From: CAYJLW01 sp964370965
GTDB taxonomy: Bacteria > Actinomycetota > Acidimicrobiia > UBA2766
Length of the DNA: 64,000 nt
Assembly: GCA_964370965.1 (NCBI GenBank)
Contig: CAYJLW010000004.1
Location: 66,106 to 130,105 of the forward strand
Reading direction: 5' to 3'
How positions within the stretch are numbered: position 1 is the stretch's first letter; the number at the start of each line of letters is the position of its first letter. Positions 43,177 through 52,391 of this stretch are shown in pieces. The position numbers and the translations under genes were made by a program. Under the pieces are notes generated by a model. The model searched no databases and was not told where the DNA came from. It saw only the letters and a list, made by a program, of their open reading frames with translations.

Positions 43177-43253
43177 GAGGGAGCCGCAGGATATCACGGT
43201 CGCCGCGAGGCTCCCCGGCGACGTTCGATTGCGTCCCCCCGTCGCTCGGCCCG

Positions 43254-43305
43254 GCCAAAGTGATGCCACCTCCACGGGATGCCGGGACAACGGCATCACT
43301 TTGGC
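43254..43305. repeat. Hairpin repeat, copy 3
   Basis: Perfect 14-base outer arms GCCAAAGTGATGCC and complement enclose an imperfect centre (CACGGGATGCCGGGAC). It belongs to the same family as 3804-3849. Here it lies upstream of both the tRNA and the ABC transporter, so it is not a terminator for either. Confidence 0.75.
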
Positions 43306-43336
43306 GTTCGTGGGGACGGGCAGGCCGGAGCCCTCC

Positions 43337-43365
43337 TTGACCCCGGGAACCCTGGCGGCTAGAAA
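43337..43365 (+). promoter_or_regulatory. Leaderless promoter of the ABC transporter operon
   Basis: TTGACC (43337-43342), a 17-base spacer and TAGAAA (43360-43365), then six bases to the GTG at 43372. No Shine-Dalgarno precedes the start. Confidence 0.6.
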
Positions 43366-43371
43366 CAGCGG

Positions 43372-44358
43372 GTGACACTTGCAGTAGAAGTGCAAGAACT
43401 GACGAAGCGTTTCGGCGACTTCGCGGCCGTCGACGGCGTCTCCTTCGGGGTGGAGCAAGGGGAGCTGTTCGGGTTCCTGGGCCCGAACGGCGCCGGGAAG
43501 ACCACGACGATCTCGATCCTCTGCACCCTGCTGCGTCCCAGCGGGGGGAGCGCCCGCGTGGCCGGCTACGACGTCGTCGCGGAGCGGGACTCCGTGCGGC
43601 GCTCCATCGGTCTCGTGTTCCAGGAGACCACGCTCGACAACTACCTCACCGGGGAAGAGAACCTCCGCTTCCACGCCGTCATGTACGGCGTCCCCCGCCA
43701 CGAGATCGCCCCCCGGATGGCGCCTCTGCTCGACATGGTCGGCCTCACCGAGCGGGCCCAGGACCTCGTCCTCGTCTACTCCGGGGGCATGAAGCGTCGC
43801 CTGGAGATCGCCCGGGGTCTGCTCCATGCCCCCCGGGTCCTCTTCCTGGACGAGCCCACGGTCGGCCTCGACCCCCAGACCCGGGTGGCGATCTGGGACT
43901 ACGTCGACACCCTGCGCAAGCGGGAGTCCACGACAATGTTCCTCACCACGCACTACATGGACGAGGCCGACCACTGCGACCGCATCGCCATCATCGACGA
44001 GGGCCGCATCGTGGCCATCGGCACCCCCGCGGAGCTCAAGGCGTCCGTGGGCGCAGACACCGTCCGGCTCCAGACCGCCGACGACGACCGCGCCGCCGAG
44101 GAGATCAGGGCCGGCCTGGGCGTGGAGGCCGAGGTCACGCCCGAGGGGCTCCGCCTCCTCGTCCCCGACGGCGAGGCGTTCGTGCCGCAGGTCTTCGGGC
44201 ACGTCACGGTCCCGGTGACCAGCGTGAACCAGCACCGGCCCACCCTTGACGACGTGTTCATCAAGTACACGGGCCGGGCGATCCGCGACGCCGAGGCGGG
44301 GGCCGCCCAGCAGCTCCGCATGAGCGCCGTCACCCGCAGCCTGGGGAAGCCCCGGTGA
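43372..44358 (+). CDS. ABC-2 exporter ATP-binding protein (DrrA-like)
   Basis: This 328-residue ATPase has Walker A GPNGAGKTT (about residues 39-47), a Q-loop VFQET, the signature YSGGMKRRLEIA, Walker B VLFLDEPTVGLDP and the switch His in LTTHYMDEAD. A C-terminal extension of about 100 residues is typical of DrrA-type exporters of drugs or lipids. The stop overlaps the permease start (GTGA). The transported substrate is unknown. Confidence 0.92.
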   Translation: MTLAVEVQELTKRFGDFAAVDGVSFGVEQGELFGFLGPNGAGKTTTISILCTLLRPSGGSARVAGYDVVAERDSVRRSIGLVFQETTLDNYLTGEENLRFHAVMYGVPRHEIAPRMAPLLDMVGLTERAQDLVLVYSGGMKRRLEIARGLLHAPRVLFLDEPTVGLDPQTRVAIWDYVDTLRKRESTTMFLTTHYMDEADHCDRIAIIDEGRIVAIGTPAELKASVGADTVRLQTADDDRAAEEIRAGLGVEAEVTPEGLRLLVPDGEAFVPQVFGHVTVPVTSVNQHRPTLDDVFIKYTGRAIRDAEAGAAQQLRMSAVTRSLGKPR

Positions 44359-45203
44359 GCGCCGAGGCGTTCGCCGCCGCGCCGCGCCACGCCCGGGAGC
44401 TCCCGGGCGGCTCCAGCCGCCTGCAGCGGGAGCTTCGCACGGTGGGGATGATCGTGCGCCGCGAGCTCATCCGCTTCAAGCGCTCACCCGTACGTATCGT
44501 CACCGGTCTCGCCCAGCCGGTTATCTTCCTGTTCGTCCTCGGCTCCGGGCTCACCCGTCTCATCGGCAGCGGCGACGCCGGCGGGGTGGACTTCCAGGCC
44601 TACCTGTTCCCCGGCGTCATCGCCATGTCCGTGCTCTTTTCCTCGGTCTTCTCGGCGATCTCGATCGTGTGGGACCGCGAGTTCGGGTTCCTGCGGGAGA
44701 TGCTCGTGGCGCCCGTGTCCCGGGGGTCCCTCGTCGTGGGCAAGTGCCTGGGGGGTGCCACGATCTCCTCGGCCCAGGGGATGCTCCTGCTCTTCACGGC
44801 GCCGCTCGTAGGGGTCCACCTTTCGGTCCTCAAGGTGATCCTCCTCGCCGCCGTCCTCCTCGTGCTGTCGTTCTCGCTGAACGCCTTCGGGGTCGTGATC
44901 GCCAGCCGGATGCAGAAGATCGAGAGCTTCCAGGTCGTCATGACCCTGGTCGTGAACCCGATGCTGTTCTTCTCCGGAGCCCTGTTCCCCCTCAGCGGCC
45001 TGCCCACGTGGCTGGCCGTGGCCACGCGGCTCAACCCCGCCACCTACGGCGTCGACGCCGTGCGCCGCGCCGTCCTCGGGGACGCCGGGGCGCTCACCAT
45101 CGGCGCCACCGTCGTGCCGATCTGGGCTGACGTCGCAGTCATGGTCCTCCTCGGGGCTCTCATGCTCGCAGTCGCCGTGCGCTCCTTCCGCCAGGGCGAC
45201 TGA
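44355..45203 (+). CDS. ABC-2 type permease (DrrB-like)
   Basis: This 282-residue permease has a cytosolic N-terminus and six membrane helices. Family features are VRRELIRFKRSPVRIVTGLAQPVIFLFVLGSG, LFPGVIAMSVLFSSVFSAISIVWDREFGFLREMLVAPVSR, NPMLFFSGALFPLSGLP and RLNPATYGVDAVRRAV. It pairs with the coupled ATPase gene as a complete exporter. Confidence 0.92.
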   Translation: MSAEAFAAAPRHARELPGGSSRLQRELRTVGMIVRRELIRFKRSPVRIVTGLAQPVIFLFVLGSGLTRLIGSGDAGGVDFQAYLFPGVIAMSVLFSSVFSAISIVWDREFGFLREMLVAPVSRGSLVVGKCLGGATISSAQGMLLLFTAPLVGVHLSVLKVILLAAVLLVLSFSLNAFGVVIASRMQKIESFQVVMTLVVNPMLFFSGALFPLSGLPTWLAVATRLNPATYGVDAVRRAVLGDAGALTIGATVVPIWADVAVMVLLGALMLAVAVRSFRQGD

Positions 45204-45424
45204 GCGGAGCGACACCCGCACGGCCCGGAGTCAGGGGAACTGCGCTGCGGGGGGACGACGGCGGCGACCGCGACGAGGGTCCGATCATGCCGAGGACGAT
45301 CGTGCGGAGGCGCGGCGAGTGTGCCGTCGCGGGGAGTCGTGAGAAGGGCGCCGTGGCGGGACGACAGTGCCGGGCGTGGCAGTCCTGCCTGTGTTCCCCG
45401 TGGCCCGAGACCCCCCTGTCTCCC

Positions 45425-45430
45425 TACACT
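45425..45430 (+). promoter_or_regulatory. -10 box TACACT of nifJ
   Basis: TACACT lies seven bases before the GTG at 45438, with no Shine-Dalgarno between. The -35 region is weak. Confidence 0.45.
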
Positions 45431-45437
45431 TCCGTCC

Positions 45438-48400
45438 GTGAAGACCGAGACGATCTGTATCGACGGGAACGAGGCAGCGGCGATCGTCGCCTACGCACTC
45501 AGCGAGGTGGTCGCCATCTACCCCATCACGCCGGCGTCGCCGATGGGCGAGCTCGCCGATGCGTGGGCAGCGGAGGGCCGGCCGAACCGCTGGGGCACGG
45601 TCCCCGGGGTGGTCGAGATGCAGAGCGAGGCCGGCGCCGCGGGCGCACTCCACGGGGCCGTGCAGCAGGGTGCGCTCGGGACCACGTTCACGGCGTCCCA
45701 GGGCCTGCTCCTCATGCTCCCCAACATGTTCAAGATCGCCGGGGAGCTCACGCCGTCCGTGCTTCACGTGGCCGCCCGGGCGCTGGCGACGCACGCCCTG
45801 TCCATCTTCGGCGACCATTCCGACGTCATGGCGGCCCGCAGCACCGGTTGGGCCATGCTCGCGTCGGCGTCCGTGCAGGAAGCGCACGATTTCGCGCTCG
45901 TCTCCCACGGCGCCACCCTCGAGGCCCGAGTGCCCTTCCTGCACTTCTTCGACGGGTTCCGCACGTCGCACGAGATGAACCGCATCTCCCTCCTCGACGA
46001 CAGCGACATGGCAGCGCTCGTCGACGACGCGGCGATCCTCGCGCACCGCGAACGCCGCCTCACCCCCGACCGGCCGGTGCTGCGAGGGTCGGCGCAGAAC
46101 CCCGACGTCTTCTTCCAGGCGCGGGAGGCCGTGAACCCGTTCTACGACGCCGTCCCCACGATCGTGGCCACGAAGCTCGCAGCCCTCGCCGAACGCACGG
46201 GCAGGCGCTACGGTCTCGTCGACTACGTCGGGCATCCCGAGGCCGAACGGGTCGTCGTCCTCATGGGTTCGGGCGTGGGGGCGGCCGAGGAGGCCGTCGA
46301 GGCGCTCCAGGACAAGGGCGAGCGTGTCGGTGTCGTGAAGGTGCGCCTCTTCCGGCCCTTCCCGGCCGACGCCTTCACGTCCGTGCTGCCCCCCACCGTG
46401 CGTTCCGTCGCCGTGCTCGACCGCTGCAAGGAGCCCGGGGCGCCCGGCGAACCCCTCTTCCAGGACGTGGTCACGGCTCTCGCCGAGCGGGCGATGGGCG
46501 GGGCGACCCTGCCCCGCGTGACCGGGGGGCGCTACGGTCTCGCCTCCAAGGAGTTCACACCCGCGATGGTGGCGGCGACGTTCGCCGAGCTCGCCGCAGC
46601 GGACCCCCGTCCCCGCTTCACGGTGGGCATCGCCGACGACGTCACGCACCTCAGCCTCGACGTAGATGCCGACTTCGAGACCGAGGGCAAGGGCGTGCGG
46701 GCGCTGTTCTACGGGCTCGGCTCCGATGGCACCGTGAGCGCCACGAAGGCGAACGTGAAGATCATCGGCGAGCACACCCCCCTCTACGCCCAGGGGTACT
46801 TCGAGTACGACTCGAAGAAGTCCGGTGCCATCACGGTCTCTCACCTCCGTTTCGGGCCCGAGCCGATCCGCTCCACGTACTGCATCTCCCGGGCGGGCTT
46901 CGTGGCCTGCCACCAGTTCCACCTCCTCGAGAGCGTCGACGTCCTTCGCCACGCGGAGCCGGGGGCGACGTTCCTGCTGAACAGCCCCCACGGTGCTGCG
47001 GAGACGTGGGACCGTCTCCCTGCGGACGTGCAGGCGCGCATCATCGAGCTCGGCCTCGAGCTCTGGGTGATCGACGCCGAGGCGGTCGCCCGTGAAGCGG
47101 GCATGGGCGGGCGGATCAACACGGTCATGCAGCCCTGCTTCTTCTCCCTCTCGGGCGTCCTCCCCCAGGACGACGCCGTCGCCGCCATCAAGGTCCACGT
47201 GGAGAAGACCCACGCCAAGCGGGGGCGCACGGTCGTGGAGCGGAACTTCGCCGCCATCGACGCAGCCCTCGCCGCCCTCCACCGCGTCGACGTGCCCGCC
47301 GTGGCCACCGCCACGCGAGGGCGTCCGCCCGTGGTGGCGCCCGAGGCGCCCGACTTCGTGCAGCGCGTGACCGCCCGGCTCATGGCGGGGGAGGGCGACC
47401 TCCTGCCCGTGAGCGCCCTGCCCGTCGACGGCACGTTCCCCACGGGCACGGCGAAATGGGAGAGGCGCCAGCTCGCCCGGGAGATCCCGATCTGGGACCC
47501 GGAGCTCTGCATCGACTGCGCCAAGTGCGCCATCGTGTGCCCCCACGCGGCGATCCGCATGAAGGTCTTCCCCCCAGAGGCCGTGGCCGACGCCCCCGGG
47601 GAGTTCCTCATGAAGGACTTCCGCTCCAAGGACCTGCCCGGGATGCGCCTCACGATCCAGGTCGCCCCCGACGACTGCACCGGTTGCGGTGTGTGCGTCG
47701 ACGTCTGCCCGGCGAAGTCCAAGACCGAGGTGAAGCACAAGTCCATCGACATGTGCCCCGTGGAGGATCACCGGGAGGTCGAGCGGCGCCGCTACGAGTA
47801 CTTCCTCGGGATCCCGCAGCTCGACCCCACCGCGCTGGATCCGGGGACGCTCAAGGGTTCCCAGGTGCGCGAGCCGCTCTTCGAGTTCTCCGGCGCCTGC
47901 CTGGGCTGCGGGGAAACCCCCTACATCAAGCTCCTCACGCAGCTCTTCGGCGACCGCATCGTGGTGGCGAACGCCACGGGGTGCTCCTCGATCTACGGGG
48001 GCAACCTCCCCACGACACCCTGGACCGTGGGTCCGGACGGCCGGGGTCCGGCGTGGTCGAACTCGCTCTTCGAGGACAACGCCGAGTTCGGCCTCGGCCT
48101 CCGTCTGGGCTACGAGAGCCTCGCGGGCGAGGCCCGCCGCCTCGTGGCCGAGGTCGCCCCCGACGTCGCTCCGGCGCTCCTGGACGCCGACCAGGGCGAC
48201 GACGCCGGGGTCGGCGCGCAGCGCGAGCGCGTCGCGGCGCTGAGGGCTTCTCTGGCCGGGCGTCACGACCCGGGCGCCGTCCGTCTGTTGTCGATCGCGG
48301 ACGAGCTCGTGCGCAAGAGCGTGTGGATCGTGGGTGGCGACGGCTGGGCCTACGACATCGGATACGGCGGCCTCGACCACGTCCTGGCGTCCGGACGCAA

Positions 48401-49004
48401 CGTGAACATCCTCGTCCTGGACACCGAGGTGTATTCCAACACCGGCGGCCAGGCCTCCAAGGCCACGCCCCGGGGCGCGGTGGCGAAGTTCGCCGCCGCC
48501 GGCAAGACGACGCCCAAGAAGGACCTCGGCATGATCGCCGCCGCCTACGGCAACGTGTACGTCGCGCAGGTGGCGATGGGCGGCAACGACATCCAGACCG
48601 TGAAGGCGTTCATGGAGGCCGACGCCTGGGAGGGCCCCTCGCTCATCATCGCCTACAGCACCTGCATCGCCCACGGCATCGACATGGCGACGTCGATGAC
48701 GCACCAGAAGGCCGCCGTGCGCTCGGGCTACTGGCCGCTGTACCGCTACCACCCGGGCGGCGACCCGCACGAGCGCCCGTTCCACCTCGACTCCAAGACG
48801 CCCACCCTCCCGCTGAAGGAGTACCTGGCGGACGAGGCGCGTTTCGCGATGCTGGAACGCGCCGACCCGGACACGGCACGGCGCCTCTTCGCCCTCGCGC
48901 AGGCGGACGTCGACGAGCGCTGGCGCTACTACGAGCAGCTTGCCGGGGTGGAGCGTACGGTTCCGGGTGAAGACGACGAGGAGACCGGAGCCGGAGAGGA
49001 GTAG
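45438..49004 (+). CDS. nifJ: Pyruvate:ferredoxin (flavodoxin) oxidoreductase, single-chain
   Basis: GTG 45438 gives 1188 residues, the normal length of the homodimeric enzyme. It converts pyruvate and CoA to acetyl-CoA and CO2 and reduces ferredoxin. Domains in order are the pyruvate-side fold (VVAIYPITPASPMGELADAW), the gamma-like region and two ferredoxin clusters (CIDCAKCAIVCP near residue 691, CTGCGVCVDVCPAKS). The thiamine-diphosphate domain follows (ACLGCGETPYIKLLTQLFGDR; VGGDGWAYDIGYGGLDH; DTEVYSNTGGQASKATP). A dihydroorotate-dehydrogenase-like gene follows two bases later. Such a low-potential enzyme suggests microaerobic or anaerobic metabolism, at least at times. Confidence 0.95.
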   Translation: MKTETICIDGNEAAAIVAYALSEVVAIYPITPASPMGELADAWAAEGRPNRWGTVPGVVEMQSEAGAAGALHGAVQQGALGTTFTASQGLLLMLPNMFKIAGELTPSVLHVAARALATHALSIFGDHSDVMAARSTGWAMLASASVQEAHDFALVSHGATLEARVPFLHFFDGFRTSHEMNRISLLDDSDMAALVDDAAILAHRERRLTPDRPVLRGSAQNPDVFFQAREAVNPFYDAVPTIVATKLAALAERTGRRYGLVDYVGHPEAERVVVLMGSGVGAAEEAVEALQDKGERVGVVKVRLFRPFPADAFTSVLPPTVRSVAVLDRCKEPGAPGEPLFQDVVTALAERAMGGATLPRVTGGRYGLASKEFTPAMVAATFAELAAADPRPRFTVGIADDVTHLSLDVDADFETEGKGVRALFYGLGSDGTVSATKANVKIIGEHTPLYAQGYFEYDSKKSGAITVSHLRFGPEPIRSTYCISRAGFVACHQFHLLESVDVLRHAEPGATFLLNSPHGAAETWDRLPADVQARIIELGLELWVIDAEAVAREAGMGGRINTVMQPCFFSLSGVLPQDDAVAAIKVHVEKTHAKRGRTVVERNFAAIDAALAALHRVDVPAVATATRGRPPVVAPEAPDFVQRVTARLMAGEGDLLPVSALPVDGTFPTGTAKWERRQLAREIPIWDPELCIDCAKCAIVCPHAAIRMKVFPPEAVADAPGEFLMKDFRSKDLPGMRLTIQVAPDDCTGCGVCVDVCPAKSKTEVKHKSIDMCPVEDHREVERRRYEYFLGIPQLDPTALDPGTLKGSQVREPLFEFSGACLGCGETPYIKLLTQLFGDRIVVANATGCSSIYGGNLPTTPWTVGPDGRGPAWSNSLFEDNAEFGLGLRLGYESLAGEARRLVAEVAPDVAPALLDADQGDDAGVGAQRERVAALRASLAGRHDPGAVRLLSIADELVRKSVWIVGGDGWAYDIGYGGLDHVLASGRNVNILVLDTEVYSNTGGQASKATPRGAVAKFAAAGKTTPKKDLGMIAAAYGNVYVAQVAMGGNDIQTVKAFMEADAWEGPSLIIAYSTCIAHGIDMATSMTHQKAAVRSGYWPLYRYHPGGDPHERPFHLDSKTPTLPLKEYLADEARFAMLERADPDTARRLFALAQADVDERWRYYEQLAGVERTVPGEDDEETGAGEE

Positions 49005-49006
49005 CC

Positions 49007-50014
49007 GTGGCGCCAGATCTCGCGACCCGCTATCTCGGCCTCGAACTCCGCAGCCCCCTCGTGGCGTCGGCGTCGCCGCTCACGGGGGACGTCGACTCCC
49101 TCCGCGAGCTCGAGGGTGCCGGGTGCGCCGCCGTCGTGCTCCCGTCGCTGTTCGAGGAGCAGATCACCCACGAGGCCCTCGAGGTCGACCGGATCCTGAG
49201 CACCGGGGCCGACAGCTCCGGGGAGGCGGCCACGTTCTTCCCCGAGCTGGCGACCTACGACGTCGGCCCCGACCGCTACCTCCGCTTCGTCGAGGAGGCC
49301 AAGGCTGCCGTGGGAATACCCGTCATCGGGAGCCTGAACGGGGTCTCCCTCGGAGGCTGGGTGAAGCACGCTCGCCTCATCGAGGACGCCGGCGCCGACG
49401 CCGTGGAGCTCAACGTGTACTTCATGGCCGCCGACCCGGCGCTCGGGGCGGCGGACGTGGAGGGGCGGTACCTCGACCTCGTGGCCGCCGTGCGGGCCGA
49501 GGTGAGCATTCCCCTTGCGGTGAAGGTGGGGCCTTTCTTCAGCTCCTTCCTGAACCTGGCCCACCGCCTCGACGACGCGGGCGCCGACGGCCTCGTTCTC
49601 TTCAATCGCTTCTACCAGCCGGACCTGGACCTCGACACCCTGGAGGTCACCCCGCGTCTCATCCTGAGCACCTCGGCGCAACTCCGTCTCCCGCTGCGCT
49701 GGATTGGCCTCCTCCACGGGGGCGTAGGGGCGTCCCTGGCGGCCTCCGGCGGGGTGCACGAGGCCACGGACGTCGTGAAGGTCCTGCTGGCGGGCGCCGA
49801 CGTCGCCATGACCACGTCCGGCTTGCTGATCCGGGGGACAGGGCACGTGGCGGCCCTCGAGGCGGGCCTGCGGGACTGGATGGCCGACCACGGGTACGAG
49901 AGCGTGACGCAGATGCGGGGGAGTGTGAGCGCTCACGCGGTCCCGGACCCGACCGCCTTCGAGCGGGCGAACTACCTGCAGATGTTGCGCTCCTACTCCA
50001 CGCCGACCGGCTGA
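49007..50014 (+). CDS. Dihydroorotate dehydrogenase-like protein
   Basis: GTG 49007 starts two bases after the nifJ stop. The 335-residue TIM barrel follows the DHOD family (YLGLELRSPLVASASPLTGDVDSLRELEGAGCAAVVLPSLFEEQ; VPVIGSLNGVS-like strand; ADAVELNVYF; LAVKVGPFF; DVVKVLLAGADVAMTTSGLL). The usual active-site base region is changed compared with PyrD, so pyrimidine synthesis is doubtful. Pairing with nifJ is known in several bacteria; its role there is unclear. Confidence 0.88.
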   Translation: MAPDLATRYLGLELRSPLVASASPLTGDVDSLRELEGAGCAAVVLPSLFEEQITHEALEVDRILSTGADSSGEAATFFPELATYDVGPDRYLRFVEEAKAAVGIPVIGSLNGVSLGGWVKHARLIEDAGADAVELNVYFMAADPALGAADVEGRYLDLVAAVRAEVSIPLAVKVGPFFSSFLNLAHRLDDAGADGLVLFNRFYQPDLDLDTLEVTPRLILSTSAQLRLPLRWIGLLHGGVGASLAASGGVHEATDVVKVLLAGADVAMTTSGLLIRGTGHVAALEAGLRDWMADHGYESVTQMRGSVSAHAVPDPTAFERANYLQMLRSYSTPTG

Positions 50015-50059
50015 GTTGGCTGTCCCACCTCGTCCTGGGGTAAATTGAGGTCGCCAACA

Positions 50060-50081
50060 AACTTGACCGAGCGGTCAAGTT
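50060..50081. promoter_or_regulatory. Palindromic TetR-type operator upstream of acyl-CoA dehydrogenase
   Basis: AACTTGACC-GAGC-GGTCAAGTT is a perfect 9-base inverted repeat. A candidate promoter (TTGGCT 50016-50021, 19 bases, TAAATT 50041-50046) lies just upstream, so a bound repressor would block it. TTGACCGnnCGGTCAA-like sites are common for TetR regulators of acyl-CoA metabolism in actinobacteria. Confidence 0.65.
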
Positions 50082-50144
50082 CTGGTGTCCGGGGCCCCGG
50101 GTGGTCCCCGGCAGCGTGGCAGCGCCACCACTGAGGAGCTTCCG

Positions 50145-51950
50145 ATGACCGACTATCGGCCCCCCCTTCGTGACATCCGCTTCGTCCTCGACCACGTCGC
50201 CGACCTGCAGGCGATCGCAGGGTTCGAAGGCTTCGAGCACGCCGACCCCGAGATAGTCAAGGGTGTCCTCGAAGAGGCGTCGAAGTTCATGAGCGAGGTC
50301 GTCGCCCCCACGAATGCCGTGGGGGACCGGGAGGGCCTCGGTTTCGACGGCGGCGAAGTCACCACCCCGGACGTCTACAAGGACGCCTACCGCAAGCTCT
50401 GCGAGTCCGGCTGGAACGCCATCGGGTTCCCCGCGGAATTCGGCGGCGGCAACATGCCGGGCCTCCTCAGCAGCGTCGTCTGCGAGATGCTCATCGCGGC
50501 CAACAGCGCGTTCGCCATGCTCCCCGGTCTCACCGCCGGCGCCGTGCGCATGCTCCTCGCCCACGGCAGTGAGGAGCAGAAGGAGACCTACGTCCGCCGC
50601 ATGGTCTCCGGCGAATGGGCGGGCACGATGAACCTCACCGAGCCCGAGGCGGGTTCCGACGTGGGCGCCCTGCGCACCACGGCGACCCCGGCTGGCGACG
50701 GCACGTACCGCGTCAAGGGCACGAAGATCTTCATCAGCTTCGGCGAGCACGACTGCACGGAGAACATCGTGCATCTCGTCCTCGCCCGCACGCCCGGCGC
50801 CCCGGCGGGCACCAAGGGCATCAGTTGCCTCATCGTCCCCAAGTACCTCGTGAACCCCGACGGTTCTCTCGGGGCGCGCAACGACGTCCGCTGCGTGTCG
50901 ATCGAGGAGAAACTCGGCATCCACTCCAGCCCCACGTGCGTCCTGTCATACGGGGACGACGAAGGCGCCGTCGGGTACCTCGTGGGTGAGGAGAACCGCG
51001 GGATGCGCTACATGTTCACGATGATGAACGACGCCCGCCTCGCCGTGGCGATCGCGGGCACCGCCATCGGTGAGCGCGCCTACCAGCAGGCCCTCGCCTT
51101 CGCCCGGGAGCGGGTGCAGGGGCGCCCGATCGGGGTTCCCGCAGGCGAAGCCGCGCCCATCGTCGAGCACGCCGACGTGCGCCGCATGCTCATGACCATG
51201 AAGGCCCAGATCGAGGCGATGCGCGCCCTGAACTTCGCCACGAGCGCCGCCCTGGACTTCGCCGAGCACCACCCCGACGAAGCCGTGCGCACCGAGCGCC
51301 TCCACCTCGCGGAACTCCTCACGCCGGTGGCGAAGTCGTGGTGTACCGACGTGGGGACGGAGGTCTGCTCGACGGCGATCCAGGTCTTCGGCGGCATGGG
51401 CTACATCACCGAGACCGGTGTCCACCAGCACTGGCGGGACGTCCGCATCACGCCTATCTACGAAGGCACGAACGGCATCCAGGCTCTCGACCTCGTGGGG
51501 CGCAAGCTTCCCCTCGACGGCGGCAAGCCGGTCTGGGCCTTGATCGGAGCCATGAAGGACCTCGACGGCGACCTGGCGGCGGCCGGTGCGGGCTTCGCCA
51601 CGATCCGGGCACGCCTCGCCGAGGGCGTCGACGCTCTGGAGCGGGCCACGATGTGGATCTTCGAGCACGGCCTCGCCGACCCGGTGGACGTCGTCTCCGG
51701 CGCGAGTCCGTACCTACGCCTCTTCGGGACGGTGGTGGGCGGGTACTTCCTCGCCCGTTTGGCGCTGGCAGCCCGCGGGGTCCTCGACGCCGGCAACGTG
51801 AACGGCAACGAGGGCTTCCTCGAGGCCAAGATCGTCACCGCCCGCTTCTACGCCGAGCAACTCCTGCCGGGGGCGGCGGCGCTCGTCCCCGCTGTCACGG
51901 CGGGCAAGGCCGACCTCTTCGCCATCGATCCGGCCCACTTCGCCTGCTGA
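50145..51950 (+). CDS. Acyl-CoA dehydrogenase (long, about 600 aa, FadE5-like)
   Basis: ATG 50145 with GAGGAG upstream gives 601 residues, longer than the usual 380 because of a C-terminal extension. Motifs are MNLTEPEAGSDVGALRT (FAD contact), RVKGTKIFISFGEHD, ERVQGRPIG, QVFGGMGYITE and the catalytic Glu in PIYEGTNGIQALDLVGRKL. The order and length match the mycobacterial FadE5/AcdH group that oxidises medium to long acyl-CoA. It is alone downstream of the operator at 50060. Confidence 0.92.
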   Translation: MTDYRPPLRDIRFVLDHVADLQAIAGFEGFEHADPEIVKGVLEEASKFMSEVVAPTNAVGDREGLGFDGGEVTTPDVYKDAYRKLCESGWNAIGFPAEFGGGNMPGLLSSVVCEMLIAANSAFAMLPGLTAGAVRMLLAHGSEEQKETYVRRMVSGEWAGTMNLTEPEAGSDVGALRTTATPAGDGTYRVKGTKIFISFGEHDCTENIVHLVLARTPGAPAGTKGISCLIVPKYLVNPDGSLGARNDVRCVSIEEKLGIHSSPTCVLSYGDDEGAVGYLVGEENRGMRYMFTMMNDARLAVAIAGTAIGERAYQQALAFARERVQGRPIGVPAGEAAPIVEHADVRRMLMTMKAQIEAMRALNFATSAALDFAEHHPDEAVRTERLHLAELLTPVAKSWCTDVGTEVCSTAIQVFGGMGYITETGVHQHWRDVRITPIYEGTNGIQALDLVGRKLPLDGGKPVWALIGAMKDLDGDLAAAGAGFATIRARLAEGVDALERATMWIFEHGLADPVDVVSGASPYLRLFGTVVGGYFLARLALAARGVLDAGNVNGNEGFLEAKIVTARFYAEQLLPGAAALVPAVTAGKADLFAIDPAHFAC

Positions 51951-51968
51951 GCGGCTGAGGCCCGCGCC

Positions 51969-52253
51969 TCACGGCCCGGGGGGAGCGTCGGTGGCGTCTT
52001 CGCCGCGGCCCATCTCGCGCTGGATCTCCTCCTCGGTGATGGGTTTGCGGCCGTAGACGTCCCAGGCGTGCAGGACGACGCCGATGCCCCAACCCAGCAT
52101 CACCCACGCGGGCCAGAAGTAGCCCCTGCCGGTGAAGAACCAGATGCCCACGAGGAACGCGTTCACGACCACGTAGGCGACGATGTTCTGCTGGAACTCC
52201 CTCTTCTGCTTCAGGCGCTTGATCGCGAGTTGCCGGGGGTCGTGCGGGGTCAT
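51969..52253 (-). CDS. 2TM domain protein, 94 aa
   Basis: The protein has an amphipathic start (RQLAIKRLKQKREFQQNIVAYVVVNAFLVGIWFFTG) and a second helix WPAWVMLGWGIGVVLHAWDVYG, which is the 2TM family pattern. A Glu/Asp-rich C-terminus follows. In other bacteria this domain is fused to regulators or stands alone; function unknown. Confidence 0.75.
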   Translation of the reverse strand: MTPHDPRQLAIKRLKQKREFQQNIVAYVVVNAFLVGIWFFTGRGYFWPAWVMLGWGIGVVLHAWDVYGRKPITEEEIQREMGRGEDATDAPPGP

Positions 52254-52301
52254 CGTCCACCTCCAGTGCCGCGGGTGAGGCTAGACGCCTCGGCTTGTTT
52301 C

Positions 52302-52371
52302 CGGGGTCATCCTGACCCCGCCCGCACAACACGGGGATGCTGTCTTCCCGGGACGCCGGGTCTTCGGCATC
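52302..52371. terminator. Hairpin plus degenerate palindromic repeat (copy 5)
   Basis: CGGGGTCA-tcc-TGACCCCG (52302-52320) is a tight hairpin. Next to it, GATGC...CCCGG-GACG-CCGGG...GCATC (52336-52371) is a decayed member of the palindromic family. Together they lie after the last gene of the ApbE operon and may end its transcript. Confidence 0.5.
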
Positions 52372-52391
52372 ACTTCGGCCGTGGGTCTGCG

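Noticed and set aside
45285..48785. 1166-codon open frame on the minus strand
   Set aside because: Shadow of nifJ caused by high GC; its translation is His/Arg/Gly-rich with no domain.
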